DNA of 6,283 bases, from contig CAMZCW010000138.1 in assembly GCA_947305045.1 (NCBI GenBank), positions 1-6,283 on the forward strand, read 5' to 3'. This DNA is from an uncultured Bacteroidales bacterium (GTDB lineage Bacteria; Bacteroidota; Bacteroidia; Bacteroidales; UBA932). Shown piece by piece: positions 1 to 5,910 of this stretch. A program made the translations under genes and the position numbers. The first letter of the stretch is position 1; the number at the start of each line of letters is the position of its first letter. The notes beneath the pieces are model-generated. The model did no database searches. It was given only the letters and a program-made list of their open reading frames with translations, and was not told the origin of the DNA.

Positions 1-95
1 TCCCCGGTGCCTCCCACGTGGATCTCTACGACGATGTCGCCGGCGTAATTCCCTATGACAGGATGGAAGCATTCTTCAAGACCAATCTGCAATAA
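1..95 (+). CDS. Alpha/beta hydrolase, C-terminal end only (partial)
   Basis: Only the last 30 or so codons are present; the reading frame is open from the window edge to the TAA at 93-95. The tail reads GASHVDLYDD, then a short linker, then MEAFFKTNLQ. This resembles the end of small alpha/beta hydrolases (YcjY/dienelactone-hydrolase-like), where a Gly-x-x-His segment carries the catalytic histidine and is followed by an Asp-Leu-Tyr-Asp stretch and a terminal helix with a Phe-Phe pair. The His of ASH would then be the catalytic base. The nucleophile and acid residues lie outside the window, so the call rests on this tail alone. Its stop codon overlaps the start of the next gene (TAATG), so it is probably the upstream member of the same operon. 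A different hydrolase subfamily is possible. Confidence 0.6.
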   Translation, partial: PGASHVDLYDDVAGVIPYDRMEAFFKTNLQ

Positions 96-1114
96 TGGAA
101 GTATTTGCCAAACTGTCCTTGTTGGCATCTCTTCTGTTGATTCAGGTGGGATGCGACCCTGATGCCCTTATTCCCGTTGTACCCGAGCCTCCTCAAGAGG
201 AGTTGAAGGAGAATCCCGGCAACGTAACGCCCACCAGCAAAACGCTCGTCGTCTATTACAGTTTCACCGGCAATTGCAAAACCCTGGCGACAGCGTTGGC
301 GGGATATACAGAGGCCGATGTGCTGGAGATCCGACCTGCTGAAGAGGGCTTGGACTATGCCGCAAACAACTACGCCATCGGCAGCAGCCTGATTGCGGCA
401 ATCCGTGAAAAACCGAACGAAGCGTCCAGTTATCCTGCCATTAAACAGGTCAACCGCAATGCAGCCGATTATGAAACCATTCTCATCGTAACACCGCTCT
501 GGTGGAGCAACATGGCTGCCATCATGCAGAGTTATCTGTTCAAAGAAGGTTCGAAGATGAAAGGCAAGAAAGTCGGACTCATTGTCTCCAGCGCCTCCAG
601 CGGTATATCTTCCGTAGTCGCCGATGCCAGGCACCTGGTCCCGGATGCCCAATGGGCGGGTGAGGCGCAATGGATCCATAATGGCAATCGGAGCAAGGGC
701 GATGAGCTCGTAAAAGCATGGTGGAATGAATTGAACAAATCAGAAGAATCTATGCCAAGTGAAATCAAGATCTCCGTCTCCGGGAAGTCCCTCCCGGTGA
801 AAATAGAAGATAATGTGGCCACCAGGGCCCTTGTGGCGGCCCTCCGGGAGGCCTCCATCACTTTTGAGGCCCACGATTATGGCGGTTTCGAGAAAGTCGG
901 TGGACTCGGAAGGACGCTTCCTTCCAGCGATTCGCAAATGACGACCCAGCCCGGCGATGTCATCCTCTACAGCGGCAACCAGATTGTGTTGTTCTATGGC
1001 AGCAACTCCTGGAGTTATACCCGTATCGGAAAGATGCAATATGGAACGCTTGATGAGCTGAAGACCTTCCTGCAAGCCGGAAAAGGAAATATTTCCGTAA
1101 CTTTATCCCTGTAA
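95..1114 (+). CDS. Lipoprotein flavodoxin fused to a cyclophilin-like domain
   Basis: Predicted exported FMN-binding electron carrier with an extra C-terminal domain (339 residues). Residues 1-19 form a hydrophobic signal and Cys20 is the likely lipidated residue, although Gln at -3 makes the lipobox atypical. After a Pro/Glu-rich linker (about 21-48), the flavodoxin domain spans about 50-214. Its phosphate-binding loop is SFTGNCKT (56-63), and a second flavin-contacting loop contains PLWW (134-137). Residues 220-339 match the cyclophilin-like fold seen in many small bacterial proteins: DNVATRAL (239-246), DYGGFEKVG (261-269), then PGDVILY and a YGSNSWSYTRIGK strand near 301-313. The domain's function is not established, and its likeness to cyclophilin does not imply prolyl isomerase activity. 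The start codon overlaps the upstream stop (TAATG) and gives the complete signal peptide, so this start is preferred. Domain assignment is confident; the electron partner is unknown. Confidence 0.9.
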   Translation: MEVFAKLSLLASLLLIQVGCDPDALIPVVPEPPQEELKENPGNVTPTSKTLVVYYSFTGNCKTLATALAGYTEADVLEIRPAEEGLDYAANNYAIGSSLIAAIREKPNEASSYPAIKQVNRNAADYETILIVTPLWWSNMAAIMQSYLFKEGSKMKGKKVGLIVSSASSGISSVVADARHLVPDAQWAGEAQWIHNGNRSKGDELVKAWWNELNKSEESMPSEIKISVSGKSLPVKIEDNVATRALVAALREASITFEAHDYGGFEKVGGLGRTLPSSDSQMTTQPGDVILYSGNQIVLFYGSNSWSYTRIGKMQYGTLDELKTFLQAGKGNISVTLSL

Positions 1115-1115
1115 T

Positions 1116-2165
1116 ATGAATCTGTTTATCCTGGCGATCATGGCCATTTCCCTTACACCCAGACAACAGGCCCTCTCAGCCATCGCAGCATGCGAGGCTA
1201 AAGGTGACCAGGTGGCACTGACGGCGTGCCTGCATGAAGGCTTTGACAACGGGCTCACCCTCAATGAGGCCAAGGAAGCCCTTTCACAACTATACGCCTA
1301 TACGGGCTTCCCGCGTTCGCTCAATGCCTTGGGTACGCTCCAGGCCGTGCTGGCAGACCGTGAAACCAAAGGACTGGATACGACACCCGGCCGCGAAGCA
1401 GATCCGCTCCCGGCGGACTATGATGCACTGAAACTGGGTACCGAGATCCAGACCCGGCTTTCCGGTCACCCCTTCCATTATGTCTTTGCGCCCCAGACAG
1501 ACTATTACTTGAAAGCCCATCTGTTCGGCGACATCTTCGCCCGGAACAACCTGAGCCATGCCGACCGGGAAATCGTGACGGTGAGCGCCATTGCGTGCCT
1601 GCCCGGTTGTGAGCCCCAACTCAAGGCCCACGTAGCCGGGGCCCTCAATCTGGGTGTCGAAGAAGCAGAACTCAGATCCATCCCTTCCGTTCTGGAAGCG
1701 ACTGCAGGCATGGAAGCCGCGGAGCGGCTCCGGGGAGCGCTTGCCTCTGTATTTGGCGAGAGCCATACGCCGATACAGACTGTTGATTTCAACGTCTGGC
1801 CAAAAGGCGAGCCCAATACAGCCTATGCGCAGTATTTCGTGGGCAACAGTTACCTTGCACCTCTCGCCGGCGGCATCGCCAACGTAACCTTCGAGCCCGG
1901 CTGCCGCAACAACTGGCATATCCATCACAAGCAAGTGCAGGTGCTTGTCTGTGTGGCCGGACGCGGCTGGTACCAGGAATGGGGCAAGCCTGCCGTCGAG
2001 CTTCTTCCCGGCGTAATCATTGAAATTCCGGAAGGCGTCAAGCACTGGCACGGTGCTGCCAAAGACTCCTGGTTCCAGCACCTGACTTATCACAAAGACG
2101 TGCAGGAAGGCGCCTCCAACGAGTGGCTGGAATGCGTATCTGACAACGATTATGACAAGCTGTAA
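1116..2165 (+). CDS. Carboxymuconolactone decarboxylase (two domains) plus cupin protein
   Basis: A 349-residue protein with three modules. The first CMD/AhpD-like helical domain covers about 14-80 and contains the hallmark segment QLYAYTGFPRSLNAL (58-72). The second covers about 125-215 and has GCEPQLKAH (164-172), where Cys165 and His172 keep the Cys-x6-His spacing of AhpD-type active sites; the second Cys of the AhpD CxxC is Gln168 here. A cupin domain follows at about 235-345. Cupin motif 1 has His268 and His270, with Gln275 where Glu is usual; motif 2 has Pro305, Gly307 and His310, followed by WHGA. These probably bind one metal. Such proteins are usually peroxide/thiol redox or decarboxylase-like enzymes of unknown substrate. 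The N-terminus before LTPRQQ is only about 12 hydrophobic residues with no basic n-region, so export is uncertain. ATG 1116 is the first in-frame start after a stop at 1098, one base after the upstream gene ends. Confidence 0.9.
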   Translation: MNLFILAIMAISLTPRQQALSAIAACEAKGDQVALTACLHEGFDNGLTLNEAKEALSQLYAYTGFPRSLNALGTLQAVLADRETKGLDTTPGREADPLPADYDALKLGTEIQTRLSGHPFHYVFAPQTDYYLKAHLFGDIFARNNLSHADREIVTVSAIACLPGCEPQLKAHVAGALNLGVEEAELRSIPSVLEATAGMEAAERLRGALASVFGESHTPIQTVDFNVWPKGEPNTAYAQYFVGNSYLAPLAGGIANVTFEPGCRNNWHIHHKQVQVLVCVAGRGWYQEWGKPAVELLPGVIIEIPEGVKHWHGAAKDSWFQHLTYHKDVQEGASNEWLECVSDNDYDKL

Positions 2166-2166
2166 T

Positions 2167-2574
2167 ATGAAGTCGAAGAGAATCCTTTGCTTCATCGTCT
2201 CCCTTTTGGGCCTGGCTGTCCTGCAGGGCCATGCGCAGCAGTTGACGATCAACATCCGTTATACCGGGCAGGACGGAAATGCCCGCAAATATGTAGAAGA
2301 GATGGAATCCAGCGGCATTGCCGACCGGATCAGGGCTATCGAAGGCTGCCTGGGCTATGATTACTTCTTCCCGGCCGATGACCCTGAAGGCCTGCTGCTC
2401 ATCGACAGCTGGGAGAACCAGGAAGCCCTGAACCGCTATCACGCTTCTCCTGTCATGCAGGAAGCGGCCGCTCTCCGCGAGAAATATGGCCTTGGCGGAC
2501 GGACCGTACGGATGTTCACGCCGATGATGCCGGGAAGGCGGCAGGATCCTCCCGAAAAGAATAGCGGACAATGA
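2167..2574 (+). CDS. Exported antibiotic biosynthesis monooxygenase (ABM) domain protein
   Basis: A 135-residue protein with a Sec signal peptide: basic start MKSKR, hydrophobic core to about residue 20, and likely cleavage after GHA (residue 23). The mature part is a ferredoxin-like ABM domain (about 26-118): a first strand LTINIRY, a helix, the segment IEGCLGYDYFF (58-68), then LLLIDSWENQEALNRYHASP (77-95+), which is the typical 'W-x-N-x-x-A-x-x-x-H' region of YgiN-like quinol monooxygenases. Family members are small dimeric oxygenases or dismutase-like proteins that act on quinols or other aromatics; some are only stress proteins. A short hydrophilic, proline-containing tail (121-135) lies outside the domain. 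An ATG at 2152 is in frame, but the start at 2167 gives a normal signal peptide and the same TAATATG junction as the previous gene. The next gene overlaps by ATGA. Confidence 0.85.
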   Translation: MKSKRILCFIVSLLGLAVLQGHAQQLTINIRYTGQDGNARKYVEEMESSGIADRIRAIEGCLGYDYFFPADDPEGLLLIDSWENQEALNRYHASPVMQEAAALREKYGLGGRTVRMFTPMMPGRRQDPPEKNSGQ

Positions 2575-3905
2575 AAAAGGTATTTATTTTTTTAATGGCT
2601 ATATCAATGACAGCAAGCGGGTTGTGGGCACAGATCGATGTCCACAGCCATGCCATTACTGCCTCCTATATGAAGTTCCTCCAGACGCACGGGGCCGAAA
2701 TGGATGAAGGCTTTCCCATCCCGTCCTGGAATGTGGAAGCACATCTCGCGTTTATGGACGAGGCTGGAATCGAGACTTCGATCCTGACAATGCCGGCGCC
2801 ACAGCCATGGTTTGGCAACGGCGCGGAATCGGCTGCAATCTGCCGCAAGTACAACGAAGCGTGTGCTGCGCTCAAGGCGCTGTATCCCGGGCGTTTCCTT
2901 TTCTGTGCATCCCTGCCGCTGCCGGATGTGGAACGCGCCATCGAGGAAGCGGTTTATGCACTGGACGTGCTGGGAGCCGATGGCGTCAAGCTGGCCACCA
3001 ACAGCTACGGCCAGTATCTGGGGGATCCGGTCCTGGATCCGTTGATGGAATTGCTGAATGAGCGCAAGGCAGTCATCATCACCCATCCGCACAAGCCGTC
3101 GGCTGTGAATGCGCAGCTCATCGCCGATGTTCCGCTGGCATCGTACGAGTACTTGGCCGAGACCACGAGAGCCGTTCTCAATATGATAGCCCACAACGTC
3201 CTGGTCCGCTATCCGGATCTTAAGGTGGTCGTCCCGCACTGCGGTTCCTTCCTGCCCAACGCGCTCCCGCGTTTCAAGGGACTTCTGCCCGTCATGGTGG
3301 GGCAGGGATATATGCAGCCGGTGGATGTGGACGCCAATGTTTCCCGTCTCTATTTCGACCTGGCCGGCGCTGCCACGGACGATGCGATCCGTGCGCTGCT
3401 CACCGTCACCACAGCCGACCATCTGCTTTATGGCTCCGACTATCCTTATGTGGCTGCACCTGCGCTGGTGGGGGCGAAAGCCTCCCTGCAGCAGCGTCTT
3501 CCGGCATTGGGCCTGGATCCGCAGGCTGTCATGTCGGACAATGCCCGGAGGCTGTTCGGCGCCGACATCCCCGTGCGGGAGTATGGAGAAAGGGTGGTCC
3601 GCCTTGCCGAGATTGAAATCGTCCCGGAGAAACTGGCGGCTTACCTGGAATATGCCGCGGAGGTTGGCCGCGTGTCCATGGCAACGGAGCCCGGCGTCGT
3701 CGCCCTGTTCTCCATGAAGGACAAGACGGATCCCTGCAAGGTTTATATCCTGGAAGTATATGCCGACCATCAGGCCTATGAGACCCATATCCAGACGCCG
3801 CATTTCCGGAAATACAAGGACGGCACCGCCGATATGGTCCGTTCCCTCAAACTCATCGACACCATGCCGCTTGTCATGGCGGATTTCCTCAAAAAAGCAC
3901 AATAA
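2571..3905 (+). CDS. Exported ACMSD-like amidohydrolase fused to an ABM domain
   Basis: A 444-residue two-domain protein. Residues 1-20 are a Sec signal peptide (MKK, hydrophobic core, cleavage after LWA). The amidohydrolase-2 (ACMSD-like) barrel occupies about 22-333. The metal-binding residues are visible: His25 and His27 in DVHSHA, His172 in THPH, His223 in PHCGSF and Asp290 in GSDYPY. The His172-His223 spacing (51) and the distance to Asp290 closely match the known His177/His228/Asp294 set of bacterial ACMSD, which supports a metal-dependent decarboxylase or hydrolase of an aromatic-type acid rather than a urease-like enzyme. Residues about 341-440 form a second ABM domain (RLAEIEIV, then a long helix, EPGVVALFSM, and a HIQTPHFRKY segment). 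The first metal strand begins only a few residues after the signal cleavage site, so the barrel is complete when mature. The gene overlaps the preceding stop by 4 bases (ATGA). The substrate is unknown. Confidence 0.92.
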   Translation: MKKVFIFLMAISMTASGLWAQIDVHSHAITASYMKFLQTHGAEMDEGFPIPSWNVEAHLAFMDEAGIETSILTMPAPQPWFGNGAESAAICRKYNEACAALKALYPGRFLFCASLPLPDVERAIEEAVYALDVLGADGVKLATNSYGQYLGDPVLDPLMELLNERKAVIITHPHKPSAVNAQLIADVPLASYEYLAETTRAVLNMIAHNVLVRYPDLKVVVPHCGSFLPNALPRFKGLLPVMVGQGYMQPVDVDANVSRLYFDLAGAATDDAIRALLTVTTADHLLYGSDYPYVAAPALVGAKASLQQRLPALGLDPQAVMSDNARRLFGADIPVREYGERVVRLAEIEIVPEKLAAYLEYAAEVGRVSMATEPGVVALFSMKDKTDPCKVYILEVYADHQAYETHIQTPHFRKYKDGTADMVRSLKLIDTMPLVMADFLKKAQ

Positions 3906-3907
3906 CA

Positions 3908-4459
3908 ATGAAAAGAATGATTCTATCCGTGTTGATGCTCTCAGCCCTGATGCTGACGGCCTGCGGACAAACCAAGAACAACAGTGAAATGAAAACCCTC
4001 GTAGCCTATTTTTCCGCCACGGGAACGACCGAGGCCGTGGCAAAGGACCTCGCTGAAGTGACGGGTGCCACGCTCTATGAAATCAAGCCGGCGGTAAAAT
4101 ATACCGCTGCCGATCTCGATTGGCGTAACAAGGAATCTCGCAGCAGCGTGGAAATGGCGGACAAGAATTCCCGCCCCGCCATCGTGAAAGACCTCAAGGA
4201 TGCAGACCGTTTCGATGTCATCTACATCGGATTCCCCGTCTGGTGGTACACAGCTCCCACGCTCATCAACACCTTCATCGAAACCTACGGTTTCGAGGGC
4301 AAGACAGTCATCTTCTTCGCCACTTCCGGCGGCAGCAGCATCGACAAGGCCAACCAGGACTTCAAGGCGCAGTATCCGAAGATCGACTGGAAATCCGGCA
4401 AGACGCTCAATGGTGCGTCGAAAGCCGAGATCAAAGCCTGGGTTGACGGACTGAAGTAG
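3908..4459 (+). CDS. Lipoprotein flavodoxin
   Basis: A 183-residue single-domain flavodoxin with a clear lipoprotein signal: MKRMI start, hydrophobic core, and lipobox LTAC with Cys19 as the lipidated residue. The flavodoxin fold spans about 28-183. The FMN phosphate loop is SATGTTE (36-42) in strand LVAYF, and the aromatic FMN-contacting loop is FPVWWYTAP (109-117). A TSGGSS segment (139-144) fits the third flavin-contact region. It belongs to the same broad family as the flavodoxin half of the gene at 95-1114 but lacks the cyclophilin-like domain. It should carry one or two electrons on FMN, probably on the periplasmic or outer face given the lipid anchor. It starts two bases after the amidohydrolase stop and is the last gene of the operon; 20 bases separate it from the convergent regulator. 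No twin-arginine motif is present, so export is probably by Sec and FMN would be acquired afterwards. Confidence 0.93.
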   Translation: MKRMILSVLMLSALMLTACGQTKNNSEMKTLVAYFSATGTTEAVAKDLAEVTGATLYEIKPAVKYTAADLDWRNKESRSSVEMADKNSRPAIVKDLKDADRFDVIYIGFPVWWYTAPTLINTFIETYGFEGKTVIFFATSGGSSIDKANQDFKAQYPKIDWKSGKTLNGASKAEIKAWVDGLK

Positions 4460-4479
4460 GAGGGGGGGATGCCTTTGGA

Positions 4480-5295
4480 TCATCCTTGCATCTTCTTTCG
4501 GAAAGAAGACGGCGTCAGGGAGGTCTCTCTCTTGAAAAGGCGCGAAAAATAGGACTGATCCTCCATGCCCACAGCGGCGGCGATGTCTATGATGGGAAGG
4601 CGCGTTTCCGAGAGCAGGCGCTTGGCCCGTTGGATCCGTACGATGTCGATCCAGGCGCCAACACTGCGGCCTGTGGCGTTTTTTACCAGACGGCTCAGGT
4701 AATTTTCGCTGATTCCAATTGCGGCTGCATAGGACGCGATGGATCCGGGCATCTGCTTGGGGTTGAACAGTGACTCCAGGAATTGGCTGACAGCCGCTGG
4801 AAATGCGGCTTTCTGCATAGGCTTGATGCGGGAAAGCAGCAGATCCAACCCTTTTTCCACAAACACCCGATCGCCTTTTTCAAAGGAGTTCGCCAGCATG
4901 TTGAAGAGCTCTCCCATAAAGACACCCTCGTCGAACCAGAAACCTTGGTGCAGCGGCGCCGAAAGGTAACGAAGCGGCTTGGTGTCGGCCAGAATGGACG
5001 GGGCAAATCCACCTGTGTATCCGACCGCGTTCCGGTAGAAGTGGATGGCGAAAGGACTTTGCTGAGGTATGAGCAGCATTTGTCCCGGCTGACAGAGAAA
5101 GGGCACACCCTCAACTTCTACAAGAACTTCTCCCATGATCACATAGATGAAGCCAATGAGCGGAAGATGCGCCTCTGGAACTTCAGCGGGCTTGACGTAC
5201 CCCGAAGTGTCCATCCTTCGGATGAAGAATGGAATGGATGAGAAATCCGCTTCCGGACTCCAGTGTCCCTGGGGATGTGATGTTTGCGACACCAT
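4480..5295 (-). CDS. AraC-family transcriptional regulator
   Basis: A 271-residue cytoplasmic DNA-binding regulator. The N-terminal half (about 20-110) is a cupin-like sensor domain with features such as IGFIYVIMGEVLVEVEG and CQPGQMLLIPQQSPFAI. The C-terminal AraC/XylS DNA-binding domain covers about 170-268. The first helix-turn-helix is around SIASYAAAIGISENYLSRL (185-203). The second carries the conserved signature IIDIAAAVGMEDQSYFSRLF (235-254) and ends in the TPSSFRK motif. It is convergent with the operon ending at 4459, so it may sense a substrate of that pathway; this rests on position only. Its promoter region is shared with the small gene at 5340. The ATG at 5293-5295 lies only a few bases downstream of the predicted start site, so the mRNA may be nearly leaderless. 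Met28 would be a possible alternative start but would remove part of the FFIRR region. Confidence 0.93.
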   Translation of the reverse strand: MVSQTSHPQGHWSPEADFSSIPFFIRRMDTSGYVKPAEVPEAHLPLIGFIYVIMGEVLVEVEGVPFLCQPGQMLLIPQQSPFAIHFYRNAVGYTGGFAPSILADTKPLRYLSAPLHQGFWFDEGVFMGELFNMLANSFEKGDRVFVEKGLDLLLSRIKPMQKAAFPAAVSQFLESLFNPKQMPGSIASYAAAIGISENYLSRLVKNATGRSVGAWIDIVRIQRAKRLLSETRLPIIDIAAAVGMEDQSYFSRLFKRETSLTPSSFRKKMQG

Positions 5296-5302
5296 ATTTC
5301 TG

Positions 5303-5310
5303 CAAATATA
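5303..5310 (-). promoter_or_regulatory. Bacteroidota-type -7 box for the AraC gene
   Basis: On the minus strand the octamer reads TATATTTG, an exact match to the Bacteroidota TAnnTTTG -7 element. The AraC start codon lies 8 bases downstream, so transcription would begin only a few bases before the ATG. No good TTTG -33 element is seen at the usual 19-21 base spacing, so the call rests on the -7 box and its position. Confidence 0.5.
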
Positions 5311-5311
5311 G

Positions 5312-5319
5312 TAATTTTG
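5312..5319 (+). promoter_or_regulatory. Bacteroidota-type -7 box for the small gene at 5340
   Basis: The octamer TAATTTTG matches TAnnTTTG exactly and sits 20 bases before the ATG at 5340. A TTTG at 5283-5286 is a possible -33 element, but the 25-base spacing is longer than usual. The box is separated by one base from the opposing -7 box at 5303-5310. A short inverted repeat, AGTAA (5310-5314) and TTACT (5324-5328), overlaps it and could be an operator, though its arms are only 5 bases. Confidence 0.5.
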
Positions 5320-5339
5320 TATTTTACTGAATTAGCCCT

Positions 5340-5615
5340 ATGAATACGCAGGACAAACTGTGGATTGAAATCGCAAATCTCATTGTTGAGAAGGTGAAAC
5401 AATTCATCTCCGAGTTCAACTCTTTGGACGAAGAGACATTCGTTTGGGTCGACTGGGACGCCCGTTGCGTGTATATTGGCAAATCCGATGAAGAGCATGA
5501 AGGAGACAAGATCCCCATCAGCGATTTTATTTTCAAAGGAGGCGATACGCTGATGCCGGACTATGATCTGATAGACACCTATGCCACATCCGAATGGCCC
5601 AGCCACAGGGAATAG
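5340..5615 (+). CDS. Small acidic protein of unknown function
   Basis: A 91-residue protein that I cannot assign to a named family. It has no signal peptide or membrane segment, so it is probably cytosolic. It is strongly acidic (about 21 Asp/Glu against 8 Lys/Arg). An amphipathic N-terminal helix (about 5-27, with LWIEIANLIVEKVKQF) is followed by a compact segment with closely spaced aromatics, ETFVWVDWDARCVYIGK (32-48), then a charged loop DEEHEGD and a C-terminal half ending in EWPSHRE. The regular hydrophobic pattern and the promoter box just upstream support a real gene. It is divergent from the AraC regulator and shares its promoter region, so AraC autoregulation might also affect it; that is inference. 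No SD sequence is seen before the ATG, as is normal for this phylum. Confidence 0.75.
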   Translation: MNTQDKLWIEIANLIVEKVKQFISEFNSLDEETFVWVDWDARCVYIGKSDEEHEGDKIPISDFIFKGGDTLMPDYDLIDTYATSEWPSHRE

Positions 5616-5656
5616 GGCATATCGGAGCCGGTGCCTAAATCTGTGCGCCGTCTAGC

Positions 5657-5702
5657 TGGACGCTCAGTCCATGGATGCGCTGTCTCGTGGATCGAGCGTC
5701 CA
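5657..5702. repeat. Imperfect palindrome 1 of a REP-like pair
   Basis: The left arm TGGACGCTCAGTCCA (5657-5671) pairs with the right arm TGGATCGAGCGTCCA (5688-5702). Nine pairs are perfect at the base, then come an A·C mismatch, a G·U pair and four more pairs, with a 16-base loop. No T-run follows directly, so it is not a standard terminator. The same arm sequences recur 72 bases downstream in palindrome 2. Confidence 0.75.
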
Positions 5703-5732
5703 AGATTGCCATCGAAGCGCCCCTTTTCTGGA

Positions 5733-5770
5733 CGCACAATCCATGAGATGAATGAATGATGGATTGAGCG
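5733..5770. repeat. Imperfect palindrome 2 of a REP-like pair
   Basis: The left arm CGCACAATCCAT (5733-5744) pairs with ATGGATTGAGCG (5759-5770) at 11 of 12 positions, around a 14-base loop containing a GAATGAATG run. The left arm, with its flank from 5728, matches the palindrome 1 flank from 5656 at 16 of 18 bases, and the right arms also align at the same 72-base offset. The loops are unrelated. A further shared 9-mer, TGCCATCGA, occurs at 5707 and 5788 (offset 81). Confidence 0.75.
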
Positions 5771-5910
5771 GCGAATAGCAGCACGTATGCCATCGACCTG
5801 CTCGACAAAGGCACCACGTGAGGGTCTGATTACCGGCGTTTCGTGAGAAGCAAGTAGGTATTCCTTGACCTTAGGATAATTTGCACGGAAAGCAGTAATT
5901 GGATAACTTT

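Larger units (their letters stand above)
5616..5910. other. Intergenic stretch without an intact gene
   Basis: No convincing complete gene is present on either strand. The left two-thirds holds two related palindromes (5657-5702 and 5733-5770). The right end, around 5860-5910, is AT-richer and contains TTGACC and an imperfect -7-like ATAATTTG, which may be the old promoter of the decayed gene at 5911. On the minus strand one frame is open from 5908 to a stop at 5579-5581 (109 codons) but has no ATG near its beginning, so it is at most a gene fragment. The whole stretch looks like decayed or repeat-invaded DNA. Confidence 0.6.

Noticed and set aside
53..679. Minus-strand open frame of 208 codons opposite the first flavodoxin
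   Set aside because: It is antisense to a confident flavodoxin domain and has no recognisable motif.
1290..2255. Minus-strand open frame of 321 codons opposite the CMD/cupin gene
   Set aside because: The plus strand has clear CMD and cupin motifs; the antisense translation shows no domain.
2604..4043. Long minus-strand open frame (479 codons) opposite the amidohydrolase
   Set aside because: It runs antisense through the well-supported amidohydrolase and into the flavodoxin, has a His/Arg/Gly-rich composition and no recognisable domain; it is a shadow of GC-rich codons.
4491..4509. Perfect inverted repeat TCTTCTTTC/GAAAGAAGA as a terminator between the convergent genes
   Set aside because: It lies inside the last codons of the AraC gene (FRKK), has only a 1-3 base loop and no T-run on either side, so it is better explained by coding sequence; weak terminator activity cannot be excluded.
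5657..5802. CRISPR array or integron attC sites as an explanation for the repeated palindromes
   Set aside because: There are only two diverged units, no uniform spacers, no cas genes or integrase in the window, and no attC core sites.
5635..5817. Minus-strand 60-codon open frame
   Set aside because: It is short, crosses both palindromes, has no domain or promoter, and uses a different frame from the more coding-like minus frame.
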